The translations under genes were made by a program, and so were the position numbers. From Novosphingobium sp. (GTDB lineage: Bacteria > Pseudomonadota > Alphaproteobacteria > Sphingomonadales > Sphingomonadaceae), in contig NZ_JAIEPN010000035.1 of the NCBI RefSeq assembly GCF_019748365.1, positions 1 through 46,910 of the forward strand: a stretch of DNA of 46,910 nt, read 5' to 3'. The notes beneath the pieces were generated by a model. That model did no database searches, was not told the DNA's origin, and saw only the letters and a list, made by a program, of their open reading frames with translations. Shown one piece after another: positions 23,360 through 32,063 of the stretch (the first letter of the stretch is position 1; each line of letters opens with the position of its first letter).

Positions 23360-24312
23360 TCGGTCACGACGAGGCCTGGGCCGTCTGGCGCGCGGCTCAG
23401 GCCGGGCAGCGCATGCATCATGGCTGGATTCTTGCGGGCCGAGAAGGGCTGGGGAAAGCCAGCTTTGCCCGGGCGGCAGCTGCGGAGCTCGTCGCCGAAC
23501 CGGGCGTGCCACAGCCCGCGCCGGAGATGCACCCCGACATTCACGTACTTGAACCGCTGCCGAGCAACGATGACGAGGCCAGGAAGCGTGACGATGGCAA
23601 GGCTTACACTCGCAAGCGCAACATCAGCGTGGACCAGATCCGCGGCGTGCAGCGGCGCCTCGTCACCCGGCCCACGCTGGGCACGCGGCGAGCGGTCATC
23701 ATCGATGCGGCGGACGATCTCGAGAAGGGGGCGGTCAACGCGCTGCTCAAAAGCCTGGAGGAGCCGCCTGTTGGCACCTTCTTCCTGCTGGTGACGCACC
23801 AGATCGGGCGGCTTCTGCCCACTGTCCGATCGCGCTGCACGGTGCTGCGGTTTCAACCGCTGGAGCCGGACGATATGGCGCGGGCGCTGACTCAGGCCGC
23901 ACCGGAACTGGGCGGCGCGGCGCTGGAGGCGGCCATTTCAGCCGGAAGCGGCGCACCGGGGGCGGCGCTGGCCTTTGCCGAGATGGAACTGGGCGCGGCG
24001 TGGAAGATCATGACCCGGCTCGCGACCGAAGGCGATCCCGATCTTGCGCTGCGGGGAGAGCTTTCGGCCGCGCTTGGCCAGCGCCCGGATCGCGAGCGCT
24101 TGCTGGCCGCGATCGAGGCAGCCCGGCGCGTACTCGTGGCCGCCTTGGCGCGCTGCGACGATGCGGCGCGGCTGCGGATTGTCGAGGCGCATGCCGCGCT
24201 GGCAACGCTGGCCGCGCAGGCGCCCACTTACAACTTCGAGCCTGCACTGCTGCTTCTGGAAATCGGCGGCTTGCTGGCATCGGTGGCGCGCACTAGGGAG
24301 AACGCGGCCTGA
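23350..24312 (+). CDS. holB: DNA polymerase III delta-prime subunit
   Basis: The 320-residue clamp-loader subunit has a P-loop-like GREGLGKAS at about 31-39, LLKSLEEPPVGTFFLLVTH and the SRC-type motif TVRSRCTVLRF. These motifs are typical of delta-prime in alphaproteobacteria. The four zinc-binding cysteines of the E. coli protein are absent between the P-loop and the NISVDQIRGVQ segment. The start is GTG 23350, inside the end of tmk. The gene is followed after 49 bp by metG, a conserved neighbourhood (tmk-holB-metG-tatD). Confidence 0.92.
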   Translation: MRLIGHDEAWAVWRAAQAGQRMHHGWILAGREGLGKASFARAAAAELVAEPGVPQPAPEMHPDIHVLEPLPSNDDEARKRDDGKAYTRKRNISVDQIRGVQRRLVTRPTLGTRRAVIIDAADDLEKGAVNALLKSLEEPPVGTFFLLVTHQIGRLLPTVRSRCTVLRFQPLEPDDMARALTQAAPELGGAALEAAISAGSGAPGAALAFAEMELGAAWKIMTRLATEGDPDLALRGELSAALGQRPDRERLLAAIEAARRVLVAALARCDDAARLRIVEAHAALATLAAQAPTYNFEPALLLLEIGGLLASVARTRENAA

Positions 24313-24361
24313 CGGATTCCGACCCCGCCGGCCTTCCCAAAGCCAAGGACAGTCGCAGCCC

Positions 24362-25924
24362 ATGGGCGAGCCCTATTACATCACGACCGCCATCAGCTAT
24401 CCCAACGGGAAGCCGCATATCGGCCACGCCTATGAGGCGATCGCCGCCGACGTGATTGCGCGCTTCCACAAGGCGATGGGGCGCGATGTGCGCTTCCAGA
24501 CCGGGACCGACGAGCACGGGCTCAAGATGGCGCAGAAGGCGCGCGAGCTGGGCGTGACCCCGGCTCAACTGGCGGATGAAATGACGAGCCATTTCATTGC
24601 GATGGCTGATGCCCTGAATGTCGATTATGACGTCTTCATCCGCACCACCGAACCGCGCCACCATGCAGCAACGCAGGAATTGTGGCGGCGGATGGAGGCG
24701 AACGGCGACCTCTATCTCGACCGTTACGAGGGCTGGTACTCGGTGCGTGACGAGGCCTACTATGACGCCAGCGAACTGATCGACGGGGAAGGGGGGGAGA
24801 AGCTCTCTCCGCAAGGTACTCCGGTCGAATGGACCGTCGAGGAAAGCTGGTTCTTCCGCCTCTCGAAGTATCAGGAGCCACTGCTCGCGCTGTTCCGCGA
24901 CAATCCGCAGTTCATTCAGCCCGACAGCCGCCGCAACGAGATGATCGCGTTCGTTTCGCAGGGCCTGCGCGATCTCTCGGTTTCGCGCACAAGCTTTGAC
25001 TGGGGCGTCAAGGTTCCAGGCAGTGACAACCACGTGATGTACGTGTGGGTCGATGCGCTGACGAACTATATCACCGGCCTTGGTTTTCCCGATGAAACAG
25101 GGGATTATGCTGAGTATTGGCCAGCTGACCTGCACCTGATCGGTAAGGACATCGTGCGCTTCCACACGATCTATTGGCCAGCCTTCCTGATGAGTGCCGG
25201 CCTGCCGGTGCCAAAGCAGGTCTTCGGCCATGGCTTCCTTCTGAACCGCGGGCAGAAGGAGTCGAAGTCGCTCGGCAACGTGACCGATCCGCTGGCGCTG
25301 GCCGAGACATTCGGGGTCGACACCCTGCGTTATTTCCTGATGCGCGACGTGGTGTTCGGCCAGGACGGTTCCTATTCGCCCGAAGCCATCGTGACACGCT
25401 GCAACGCCGAATTGGCGAACAGCTACGGCAATCTGGTGCAGCGCACGCTTTCCATGATTTTCAAGAACATGGACGGCGAAATTGCCAAGTTCGCGAGTGC
25501 CGAGGCAGATGACCGGCTGCTTGCCACGGTGTTCGAGGCTTGCCACGACGACCTGCCGCGCGAGTTTGCTGCGCTCAATTTCTCGGCCGGGATCGACGCG
25601 TGGATGCGCGCGGTGTTTGCATGCAACCAGTATGTCGACGAGCAGGCGCCCTGGGCGCTGCGCAAGAGCGATCCCGAACGCATGCGCGCCGTGCTGATGA
25701 CGCTGTTCATGGCGATCCGCGATCTCACCATCGCGATCCACCCGGTCGTGCCTACAGCGGCGGACAAGGTGCTGGATCAGCTGGGAATTCCGGCGGGCGA
25801 GCGCGGGATCACCGCGCTGACGCAGGCCGACTGGTTCCTCGCGCGCGTCGCCACCGGCGAGCGGCTCGCGGCACCGAGCCCGGCGTTCCCAAGGCTGGAG
25901 CTGCCGGAGGAAGACGCCGCCTGA
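24362..25924 (+). CDS. metG: Methionyl-tRNA synthetase
   Basis: The 520-residue enzyme charges tRNA-Met. The HIGH motif is PHIGHAYEA (about 19-27). The second signature reads KESKSLGN near 300, where KMSKS is usual, so the Met is replaced by Glu while the essential lysines remain. TGTDEHGLKM and the VYVWVDAL-like block (MYVWVDALTNY) are conserved. The CxxC zinc knuckles of the long form and the C-terminal tRNA-binding domain are missing, as in the short MetRS type of alphaproteobacteria. ATG 24362 was chosen because it lies directly before GEPYYITTAISYPNG. Its stop overlaps the tatD start by one base. Confidence 0.95.
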   Translation: MGEPYYITTAISYPNGKPHIGHAYEAIAADVIARFHKAMGRDVRFQTGTDEHGLKMAQKARELGVTPAQLADEMTSHFIAMADALNVDYDVFIRTTEPRHHAATQELWRRMEANGDLYLDRYEGWYSVRDEAYYDASELIDGEGGEKLSPQGTPVEWTVEESWFFRLSKYQEPLLALFRDNPQFIQPDSRRNEMIAFVSQGLRDLSVSRTSFDWGVKVPGSDNHVMYVWVDALTNYITGLGFPDETGDYAEYWPADLHLIGKDIVRFHTIYWPAFLMSAGLPVPKQVFGHGFLLNRGQKESKSLGNVTDPLALAETFGVDTLRYFLMRDVVFGQDGSYSPEAIVTRCNAELANSYGNLVQRTLSMIFKNMDGEIAKFASAEADDRLLATVFEACHDDLPREFAALNFSAGIDAWMRAVFACNQYVDEQAPWALRKSDPERMRAVLMTLFMAIRDLTIAIHPVVPTAADKVLDQLGIPAGERGITALTQADWFLARVATGERLAAPSPAFPRLELPEEDAA

Positions 25925-26700
25925 TGCTGATCGATTCGCACTGCCACCTCAACTACAAGGGTCTGATCGAAACACAGGCCGACGTGCTGGCGCGCGCGCG
26001 GGCGCGCGGCGTGCAGGGCTTCCTCAATATCTCGACACGGCAGAGCGAATGGGATGCCGTGCTGGCGACAGCGCAGCGCGAGAGCGATGTGTGGGCGAGC
26101 ATCGGCATCCATCCGCACGAGGCCGATGCCCATGCCGATCTGGGGGCCGAGGCGCTGCTCGCGGCAACGGCCGATCCCAAGGTGATCGCCATCGGCGAAA
26201 CTGGGCTTGATTACTACTACGATCATTCGGACCGGCAGGTGCAGCAGGACCTGTTCCGGGTGCACATCGGTGTTGCCCGCGAAACCGGCCTGCCGATCGT
26301 CATTCACACCCGCGATGCCGAAGACGACACGCTGCGGATCCTCACCGAGGAAATGGCGAAGGGCGTGTTTCCCGCGCTGATCCATTGCTTCACGGCCAGC
26401 GCAGAGTTTGGCCGCGCGGTGCTTGATCTGGGCCTGACCATTTCGATCTCGGGGATCGTGACCTTCAAGAACGCCAAGAACTTGCAGGCCTTTGTTGCCG
26501 AAGTTCCCGATGAGCGGCTGCTGGTCGAGACCGACGCGCCGTTCCTTGCGCCGGTGCCGCATCGGGGCAAGGTCTGCGAGCCGGGCTTTGTTGCCGATAC
26601 TTGCGCCTTCGTGGCGGCGCTGCGGGGAACCTCGCCTGAAGCACTTGCGGACCAGACCGGAGCAAATTTCTTTCGCCTGTTCACCAAGGCGCCGGCATGA
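25924..26700 (+). CDS. tatD: TatD-family metal-dependent hydrolase
   Basis: The 258-residue protein has the TIM-barrel amidohydrolase motifs of TatD/YcfH enzymes. These are DSHCHLN at residues 4-10 (two metal-binding His), IGIHPHE, the metal Glu in IGETGLDYYYD, VIHTRDAEDD, IHCFTAS and VETDAPFLAP with the final Asp. Family members are 3'-5' DNA exonucleases or D-aminoacyl-tRNA deacylase-like enzymes. The position after metG is conserved. It overlaps the metG stop by one base and the next gene by four. Confidence 0.92.
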   Translation: MLIDSHCHLNYKGLIETQADVLARARARGVQGFLNISTRQSEWDAVLATAQRESDVWASIGIHPHEADAHADLGAEALLAATADPKVIAIGETGLDYYYDHSDRQVQQDLFRVHIGVARETGLPIVIHTRDAEDDTLRILTEEMAKGVFPALIHCFTASAEFGRAVLDLGLTISISGIVTFKNAKNLQAFVAEVPDERLLVETDAPFLAPVPHRGKVCEPGFVADTCAFVAALRGTSPEALADQTGANFFRLFTKAPA

Positions 26701-27464
26701 AGCTTGTCGTACTGGGCTCCGGCACTTCGACCGGGGTGCCGCGCATCGGCAACGACTGGGGCGATTGCGACCCGGAGGAGCCGCGCAACCGGCGCACGCG
26801 GGTGGCGATTGTGGTGGAAGGCGCCGATGGCGGACGGGTCCTTGTCGATACGCCGACGGACTTGCGCCACCAGCTGCTCGCGACGGGCATTGCGCGGATC
26901 GACGGCGTGGTCTGGACGCACGACCATGCCGACCACACGCATGGAATCGATGATCTGCGGCCTTTGCGCATGGGCCGTGGCGCGCCGATACCTGGCTATG
27001 CGGCAGATGAGACGGTTCGCCGGTTGCGGCAGCGTTTCGGCTATGTCTTCGCCGGGCAATTTGGCTATCCGACGATCTGCAACCTCGACAATCTCGATCG
27101 CGTCCGCATGGTGGCTGGAATCGGCGTGACTCATTGCCAGATGCCGCATGGCCCCGCGCAGACCACCGCGTTCCGCTTCGATCAGGGCGGTAAGTCAATC
27201 GGTTACGCGACGGACTTCAGTGCGATTACCGGCGAGATGGTGGCGCTGTTTGATCGGGTCGATGTGCTGGTGGTCGATGCCCTGCGGCGGCAGCCGCATC
27301 CGACCCATGCGCATCTTGCGATGTCGCTTGAACTGATCGAGGCCTGCCGGGCGGAGCGCGCGGTGCTGACGCATCTCGACAAGAGCATGGATTACCGGAC
27401 GCTGTGCGACGAGACGCCGGGGCATGTCGAACCCGGCTATGACGGGATGGAAATCGAACTGTGA
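26697..27464 (+). CDS. MBL-fold metallo-hydrolase (PhnP-like)
   Basis: The 255-residue protein has the metallo-beta-lactamase fold. The motif THDHADHTHG (about 80-89) holds the HxHxDH zinc ligands, CQMPHGP the next His, and YATDFS the bridging Asp, with a late His in LTHLDKSMDY. The start LVVLGSGTSTGVPRIG is typical of the PhnP/RNase-Z-like branch, whose known members are cyclic phosphodiesterases or nucleases. No phosphonate genes are nearby, so PhnP function itself is not implied. The gene is joined to tatD by an ATGA overlap. Confidence 0.88.
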   Translation: MKLVVLGSGTSTGVPRIGNDWGDCDPEEPRNRRTRVAIVVEGADGGRVLVDTPTDLRHQLLATGIARIDGVVWTHDHADHTHGIDDLRPLRMGRGAPIPGYAADETVRRLRQRFGYVFAGQFGYPTICNLDNLDRVRMVAGIGVTHCQMPHGPAQTTAFRFDQGGKSIGYATDFSAITGEMVALFDRVDVLVVDALRRQPHPTHAHLAMSLELIEACRAERAVLTHLDKSMDYRTLCDETPGHVEPGYDGMEIEL

Positions 27465-27631
27465 CGCCGGACAAGTTCGTCGCGCTGATCGGGATCGTGG
27501 CGGCGCTGGTGCTTGTCCTTGCCAACGGGCGGCTGCGCGGCCTCAAGCTTTCGTCGGGCATGATGATGGCAGGGGCCTGGGTGGTGATCATCCTTGCCGC
27601 AGCACTGGCGTTTGCTGGGTTTCGGCAATGA
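27461..27631 (+). CDS. Small two-helix membrane protein, unknown function
   Basis: A GTG start overlaps the preceding stop (GTGA) and opens a frame of 56 residues ending in TGA at 27629-27631. Two hydrophobic helices, FVALIGIVAALVLVLA (about 6-21) and MMMAGAWVVIILAAALAFAG (about 35-54), are joined by a short basic loop NGRLRGLK. The start overlap, the clean hydrophobic pattern and the tight packing argue for a real gene translated with the MBL hydrolase. I do not recognise a named family. Confidence 0.7.
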   Translation: MTPDKFVALIGIVAALVLVLANGRLRGLKLSSGMMMAGAWVVIILAAALAFAGFRQ

Positions 27632-27652
27632 GTGGCTTTGGCTCCATTTAAC

Positions 27653-27666
27653 ATAATAAATATTAT
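27653..27666. promoter_or_regulatory. A/T-rich palindrome before mazG
   Basis: ATAATA-AA-TATTAT lies 22 bp before the mazG ATG, in the 56-bp gap after the small membrane gene. Such an A/T-only dyad is rare in this GC-rich window. It could be a promoter -10 region with an operator. The AAGGA at 27674 is the likely ribosome site of mazG. Confidence 0.35.
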
Positions 27667-27687
27667 CAAACTCAAGGATCGGTCCTT

Positions 27688-28491
27688 ATGAGCGTCACTC
27701 CCGAGGTCTCCCCCGCTACGGAAACAGCCACGGCTCCCGGAATTGCAAGGCTTCTGGGAATCATGGCGCGGCTGCGCGATCCCGAGACGGGCTGCGAATG
27801 GGACGTTGCGCAAAGCTTTCGGACGATCGCGCCTTACACGATCGAAGAAGCGTACGAAGTGGCCGATGCGATCGAGCGCGATGATCTCTCCGCGCTGCGC
27901 GAGGAACTCGGCGATCTGCTGCTTCAGGTCGTGTTCCATAGCCGCATGGCCGAAGAACTGGGCGCGTTCGACTTCGATGCCGTCGCTCACGCCATTTCGG
28001 ACAAGATGACCGAGCGGCACCCCCACATCTTCGGCGATGCGGCCAATCAGGGCCAATCGCGTGAAGTCCGCTGGGAGGCCCAGAAGGCCGCCGAGCGCGC
28101 GGCCAAGGGCGCGACGAGTGCGCTTGATGGCGTGGCACTCGCTCTGCCGGCCTTGATGCGGGCGGAGAAACTGCAGAAGCGCGCGGCACGCGTTGGCTTC
28201 GACTGGCCGGACACCGCAGGCCCGCGCGCAAAGGTGATCGAAGAACTGGACGAACTGGCGGATGCCGGAAGCGAAGCCGAGCGGCTCGACGAAGCGGGCG
28301 ACCTGCTTTTCGCGGCGGTCAATCTGGTGCGCCGATATGGCATCGCACCGGAAGATGCACTCCGCCACGGCAATGCCAAGTTCGAGCGGCGGTTCCGCGG
28401 GATGGAAGCGCTGGCGGGATCTGCTTTCCCTTCGCTTTCGCTGGAGGAACAGGAAGCGCTGTGGCAGCAGGTCAAGGCTGCCGAAGGCTGA
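27688..28491 (+). CDS. mazG: Nucleoside triphosphate pyrophosphohydrolase
   Basis: The 267-residue protein hydrolyses NTPs or dNTPs to monophosphates, a housecleaning and stress function. Two MazG domains are visible. The first has CEWDVAQSFRTIAPYTIEEA then EELGDLLLQVVFH; the second has KVIEELDEL and EAGDLLFAAVNLVRR. The metal-binding ExxE...ExxD pattern is present in both. It begins MSVTPEVSP with a short flexible leader before the first domain, as expected. It converges with hflX, with four bases between the stops. Confidence 0.93.
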   Translation: MSVTPEVSPATETATAPGIARLLGIMARLRDPETGCEWDVAQSFRTIAPYTIEEAYEVADAIERDDLSALREELGDLLLQVVFHSRMAEELGAFDFDAVAHAISDKMTERHPHIFGDAANQGQSREVRWEAQKAAERAAKGATSALDGVALALPALMRAEKLQKRAARVGFDWPDTAGPRAKVIEELDELADAGSEAERLDEAGDLLFAAVNLVRRYGIAPEDALRHGNAKFERRFRGMEALAGSAFPSLSLEEQEALWQQVKAAEG

Positions 28492-28495
28492 CCGC

Positions 28496-29833
28496 TCAAA
28501 GCTGGACGAAACGCCCCAGTTCGCGCGGTGTAAGCCGCACGGTCAGGCGCTGCATCGGGGCGCCGTTTTCATCCTCGATCTGCATTTCGGACATGACTTC
28601 GCCGTGCGCGTGGAGCCATGCGAGCTTCTGTCCGTCCGCCATTGGCACTGACAATTCAAGCACTTGTGCGCCGCCGGTGAGCATCTCGCTCAGCAGCGCA
28701 ACGAGCTTGTCGACGCCCTCGCCCGTCTGTGCCGAGATCGGCACGACCTGCCGGTCGGGCACGCCCGCCGTGATAAGATCGCGGCGCATGGCGCTGTCTT
28801 CATCAGTGAGCAGATCCCACTTGTTCCACGCTTCGATGATCGGAACCGAGGCGCCCTCCTCCCCGATCACGCCGAGATCGGCGAGGATTTCCTCGACTTC
28901 GAGTTTCTGCGCCGAGGTTGCGGGATTGGCGATATCGCGCACGTGCACGATGACGTCAGCCGCGGTCACTTCCTCCAGCGTGGCACGGAAGGCGGCCACG
29001 AGCTGCGTGGGAAGCTCGGAAATGAAGCCGACCGTGTCGGACAGGATCGCCTTGTCGAGCCCCGGCAGGCGGATGGCGCGCATCGTGGGGTCGAGCGTGG
29101 CGAAGAGCAGGTCCTCGGCCATGACATCGGCTCCGGTCATGCGATTGAACAGAGTGGACTTGCCGGCGTTGGTATAGCCGACAAGCGCAATGACCGGCCA
29201 CGGCGCGCGCTGGCGGCGTTCGCGGTGGAGCGTGCGTGTGCGGCGGACTTGCTCGAGCTCGCGGCGGATGCGGGCCATGCGGCCACGGATCAGGCGGCGG
29301 TCAGCCTCGATCTGGGTTTCGCCGGGACCGCCGAGGAAGCCGAAGCCGCCGCGCTGGCGTTCAAGGTGAGTCCAGCTGCGCACGAGGCGGCCGGCCTGAT
29401 AATCGAGGTGGGCGAGTTCGACCTGGAGGCGACCCTCCGCCGTGGCGGCACGCTCGCCGAAGATTTCGAGAATCAGCCCGGTGCGGTCGATAACCTTGCG
29501 TTCGAGCTTGTCCTCGAGATTGCGCTGCTGGATCGCCGAAAGCGCGCCATCGATGATGACGAGTTCGGCATCCGACTGGGCAATCGCGACGGCGATCTTC
29601 TGGACCTGTCCTTCACCAAACAGCGTGGCAGGCCGCACGGCACGGATCGGCAGCGCGAAGGCATCGACGACATCGATGCCGATCGCGCGGGCGAGCCCCT
29701 GCCCTTCTTCCAGACGGGACTCGGCATCGAGCCCGCCCTTCTGGCGCAAGTCGGGAAGGACAACGACGGCGCGGGCGCCGCGTGTCACTTCCCCGACAAG
29801 CTCGGTTTCCCGGCCGAATTCAAAACCGCTCAT
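28496..29833 (-). CDS. hflX: GTPase HflX, ribosome-associated
   Basis: The 445-residue GTPase rescues or splits stalled ribosomes, as known for HflX. The N-terminal HflX domain contains GRETELVGEV and LFGEGQVQKIA, followed by a coiled region with GFGFLGGPGETQIEADRRLI. The G domain has G1 GYTNAGKST, G3 DTVGFISELP and G4 NKWD. The C-terminal tail is about 90 residues. It lies 22 bp after hfq on the same strand, the usual hfq-hflX order. Confidence 0.95.
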   Translation of the reverse strand: MSGFEFGRETELVGEVTRGARAVVVLPDLRQKGGLDAESRLEEGQGLARAIGIDVVDAFALPIRAVRPATLFGEGQVQKIAVAIAQSDAELVIIDGALSAIQQRNLEDKLERKVIDRTGLILEIFGERAATAEGRLQVELAHLDYQAGRLVRSWTHLERQRGGFGFLGGPGETQIEADRRLIRGRMARIRRELEQVRRTRTLHRERRQRAPWPVIALVGYTNAGKSTLFNRMTGADVMAEDLLFATLDPTMRAIRLPGLDKAILSDTVGFISELPTQLVAAFRATLEEVTAADVIVHVRDIANPATSAQKLEVEEILADLGVIGEEGASVPIIEAWNKWDLLTDEDSAMRRDLITAGVPDRQVVPISAQTGEGVDKLVALLSEMLTGGAQVLELSVPMADGQKLAWLHAHGEVMSEMQIEDENGAPMQRLTVRLTPRELGRFVQL

Positions 29834-29855
29834 GCGGTTCGGCCTGTTTCAAGGT

Positions 29856-30428
29856 TCAGGATGATTCGCCGTCCCACTCGCCAGAGAGGTCGACATGGCC
29901 GGCCGGCTGGATCGTCGAGACAGCGTGCTTGTAGGCGAGCTGCACATAGCCCTCGCGTTCGAGCAGCATGCAGAACAGATCGTACGCCGCAACCCGGCCC
30001 TGAAGCATGACGCCGTTCACCAGGAACATCGTCACCTGCACCCCGGCATCGCGCACGCTGGAGAGGAACACGTCCTGCAGCAGGCGCTTCTTCGAGGAAT
30101 CGTCATTGCCGGGGGCGAAATGCGCCGCAGCGAGCTGCTGCCCGGGCATGATGGTCGAGATGGCGTGCTTATAGACCAGCTGCGACTGCCCATCGCGGCG
30201 CAGGAGAATGGAGAAGTTGTCGAACCAGGTCACGATGCCCTGCAGCTTGACACCCTTCACGAGGAACATCGTGACGGGAATCTTGTTCTTTCTCAGAAAG
30301 TTGAGGAAGACATCCTGAAGGTTCTGGCCCTTCCCTGCAACAAGCGCCACCGCGGGGGCAGCGGCTTCGGGAGCCGGGGTCGGTTCAACCTTGGTGCGCG
30401 GACGCGCGGATAGGGTTCTGCCGGTCAT
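29856..30428 (-). CDS. hfq: Tandem (two-domain) Hfq RNA chaperone
   Basis: The 190-residue protein contains two Sm/Hfq domains in one chain, at about 34-95 and 113-176. Domain 1 looks complete: LQDVFLN (Q38), RK at 46-47, VKLQG with Lys61 (E. coli K31), DNF with F72, and YKHAIST. Domain 2 keeps LQDVFL (Q118), F152 and YKHAVST (His168). It has Met141 where K31 should be, and RD at 126-127 in place of the basic rim pair. A ring of six Sm folds could form from three chains. An N-terminal Pro/Ala-rich arm (1-32) and a 17-residue linker are present. ATG 30428 has AAAGGAAA nine bases upstream. It follows ntrX and precedes hflX. Confidence 0.93.
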   Translation of the reverse strand: MTGRTLSARPRTKVEPTPAPEAAAPAVALVAGKGQNLQDVFLNFLRKNKIPVTMFLVKGVKLQGIVTWFDNFSILLRRDGQSQLVYKHAISTIMPGQQLAAAHFAPGNDDSSKKRLLQDVFLSSVRDAGVQVTMFLVNGVMLQGRVAAYDLFCMLLEREGYVQLAYKHAVSTIQPAGHVDLSGEWDGESS

Positions 30429-30576
30429 GATGGTATTTCCTTTCGTTTTTTTGGTGCCCGAACGCTCTGCGGCGACAAGGCACAATCTGGCAGGGCCCGC
30501 ACTCACTCCCTTCGAAGCTCGGTCTGAACCGAATCTCGACAAAGGTTTGCGCGGCGCCACAGCCGGTCAGCAGCCA

Positions 30577-30595
30577 CAATCCTATGTCGGGATTG
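30577..30595 (-). terminator. Hairpin between ntrX and hfq
   Basis: CAATCC (30577-30582) and GGATTG (30590-30595) pair perfectly; imperfect pairing continues outward (AGC/GCT). It lies 57 bp after the ntrX stop and about 150 bp before the hfq start, so it may end ntrX transcription or separate the hfq promoter. There is no T-run, so it is a weak call. Confidence 0.3.
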
Positions 30596-30651
30596 CTGCT
30601 TCGTACAGGGGCAAAATGGGTTGAGCCGTTGCTGACCTTATGAGCGGCGGC

Positions 30652-32037
30652 TCAATCGAGCTCTTCGTCCTCACGGCGCTCGGCCATCCCGAGGAGCTTG
30701 AGCTTGCGGTGCAGTGCCGAGCGTTCCATGCCGATGAAGCTCGCAGTTTTCGAGATATTCCCGGAGAACCGGCGGATCTGGACCTTGAGATACTCACGCT
30801 CGAAGTTCTCGCGCGCTTCGCGAAGGGGCACGCCCATCAGCGCTGACGTACTCGAATCGCCGCCGAGGCGCGTGGTCACGATTTCAGACGGGAGCATGTC
30901 GGCATCGATGCGAGTCAGCCGCTCGCGCGGGGCGAGAATGATCGTGCGCTCGACCACATTGCGCAGCTGGCGGACATTGCCTGGCCAGTCATAGCTCTGC
31001 ATCGCGGCAATGGCCTCGGGCGAGATCGCCGGCGGCTGCACGCCCTGCTCGTTGGCGTAGCGCGAGAAGAAATGGTCAGCGAGCGCGGGGATGTCCTCGC
31101 GCCGCTCGATCAGCGACGGGATCGAGACGGGAACCACGTTGAGCCGGTAGTACAAGTCCTCGCGGAAGCGGCGCTCGGCGATTTCCTTTTCGAGCGGGCG
31201 CGAAGAGGACGAGACGACGCGCACATCGACGCGGATCTGGCGGTGGCCGCCGACGCGCACGAACGATTGCTCAGTGAGCACGCGCAGAATGCGGGCCTGG
31301 CTGGAAGCGGGCATCTCGGCCACTTCATCAAGGAACAGCGTTCCCCCATCCGCCATTTCGAGCAGCCCTGCCCGAACCAGCTTGCCGTCGATTTCCTCAC
31401 CGAACAGCTCCTGCTCGAAGCGTTCAGGGGTGATGCGCGCGGAATTGACGGTGACGAAAGCGTGATCGGCGCGCGGGCTCCACGAATGGAGCAGCCGCGC
31501 GGCGACTTCCTTGCCGGAGCCCGCCGGACCGGTAATGAGCAGGCGGCTGCCGGTGTTGGCCACACGCTTCAAGGTTGCGCGCACGGCATTGATCGCGCTG
31601 GAATTGCCGGTGAAGCCATCGGCCATCGAGAGGCCCTGCCGCAGCCGCGCGTTCTCTCGGCGCAGGCGTTCGGTGGCGGTGGCGCGTTCGACGAGGAGCA
31701 GAAGGCGCTCGGCCTCGAAAGGCTTCTCAAGGAAGTCCATCGCCCCGCGCCCGATCGCCGAGACCGCGGTATCGATGTTGCCATGGCCGGAGAAGATGAT
31801 CACCGGCAGTTCCGGCTCGCGCTTCTTGATCTCGTCGAGCACTTCGAGGCCGTCCATCGGGCTGCCGTGGAGCCAGACGTCGAGCAGGACGAGGCTGGGC
31901 CGCCGCTCGTCCACTGCAGCGAGCGCGGCGGTGCTGTCTGCTGCCGTGCGGCAGCCGTAGCCTTCGTCGCTGAGCACGCCGGCGACAAGCTCGCGGATAT
32001 CGCGTTCGTCGTCCACGATGAGGATATCGAGTGCCAT
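30652..32037 (-). CDS. ntrX: Response regulator NtrX (NtrC family, without GAFTGA)
   Basis: The 461-residue regulator has a receiver domain (1-120, with LIVDDERDIREL, the phospho-Asp in LLDVWLHG and EKPF), an AAA+ domain (about 140-370, GPAGSGKE, TLFLDEVAEMP) and a C-terminal Fis-type helix-turn-helix (FSGNISKTASFIGMERSALH). The ELFG motif is followed by EEIDGKLVRAG, so the GAFTGA loop that contacts sigma-54 is missing. That argues for a sigma-70-type regulator or a repressor. It lies 26 bp after ntrY, its probable kinase. NtrYX is tied to nitrogen, redox and envelope control in alphaproteobacteria. Confidence 0.92.
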   Translation of the reverse strand: MALDILIVDDERDIRELVAGVLSDEGYGCRTAADSTAALAAVDERRPSLVLLDVWLHGSPMDGLEVLDEIKKREPELPVIIFSGHGNIDTAVSAIGRGAMDFLEKPFEAERLLLLVERATATERLRRENARLRQGLSMADGFTGNSSAINAVRATLKRVANTGSRLLITGPAGSGKEVAARLLHSWSPRADHAFVTVNSARITPERFEQELFGEEIDGKLVRAGLLEMADGGTLFLDEVAEMPASSQARILRVLTEQSFVRVGGHRQIRVDVRVVSSSSRPLEKEIAERRFREDLYYRLNVVPVSIPSLIERREDIPALADHFFSRYANEQGVQPPAISPEAIAAMQSYDWPGNVRQLRNVVERTIILAPRERLTRIDADMLPSEIVTTRLGGDSSTSALMGVPLREARENFEREYLKVQIRRFSGNISKTASFIGMERSALHRKLKLLGMAERREDEELD

Positions 32038-32063
32038 TGGTCGGTTGGTCCTGGGTGTCTAGT

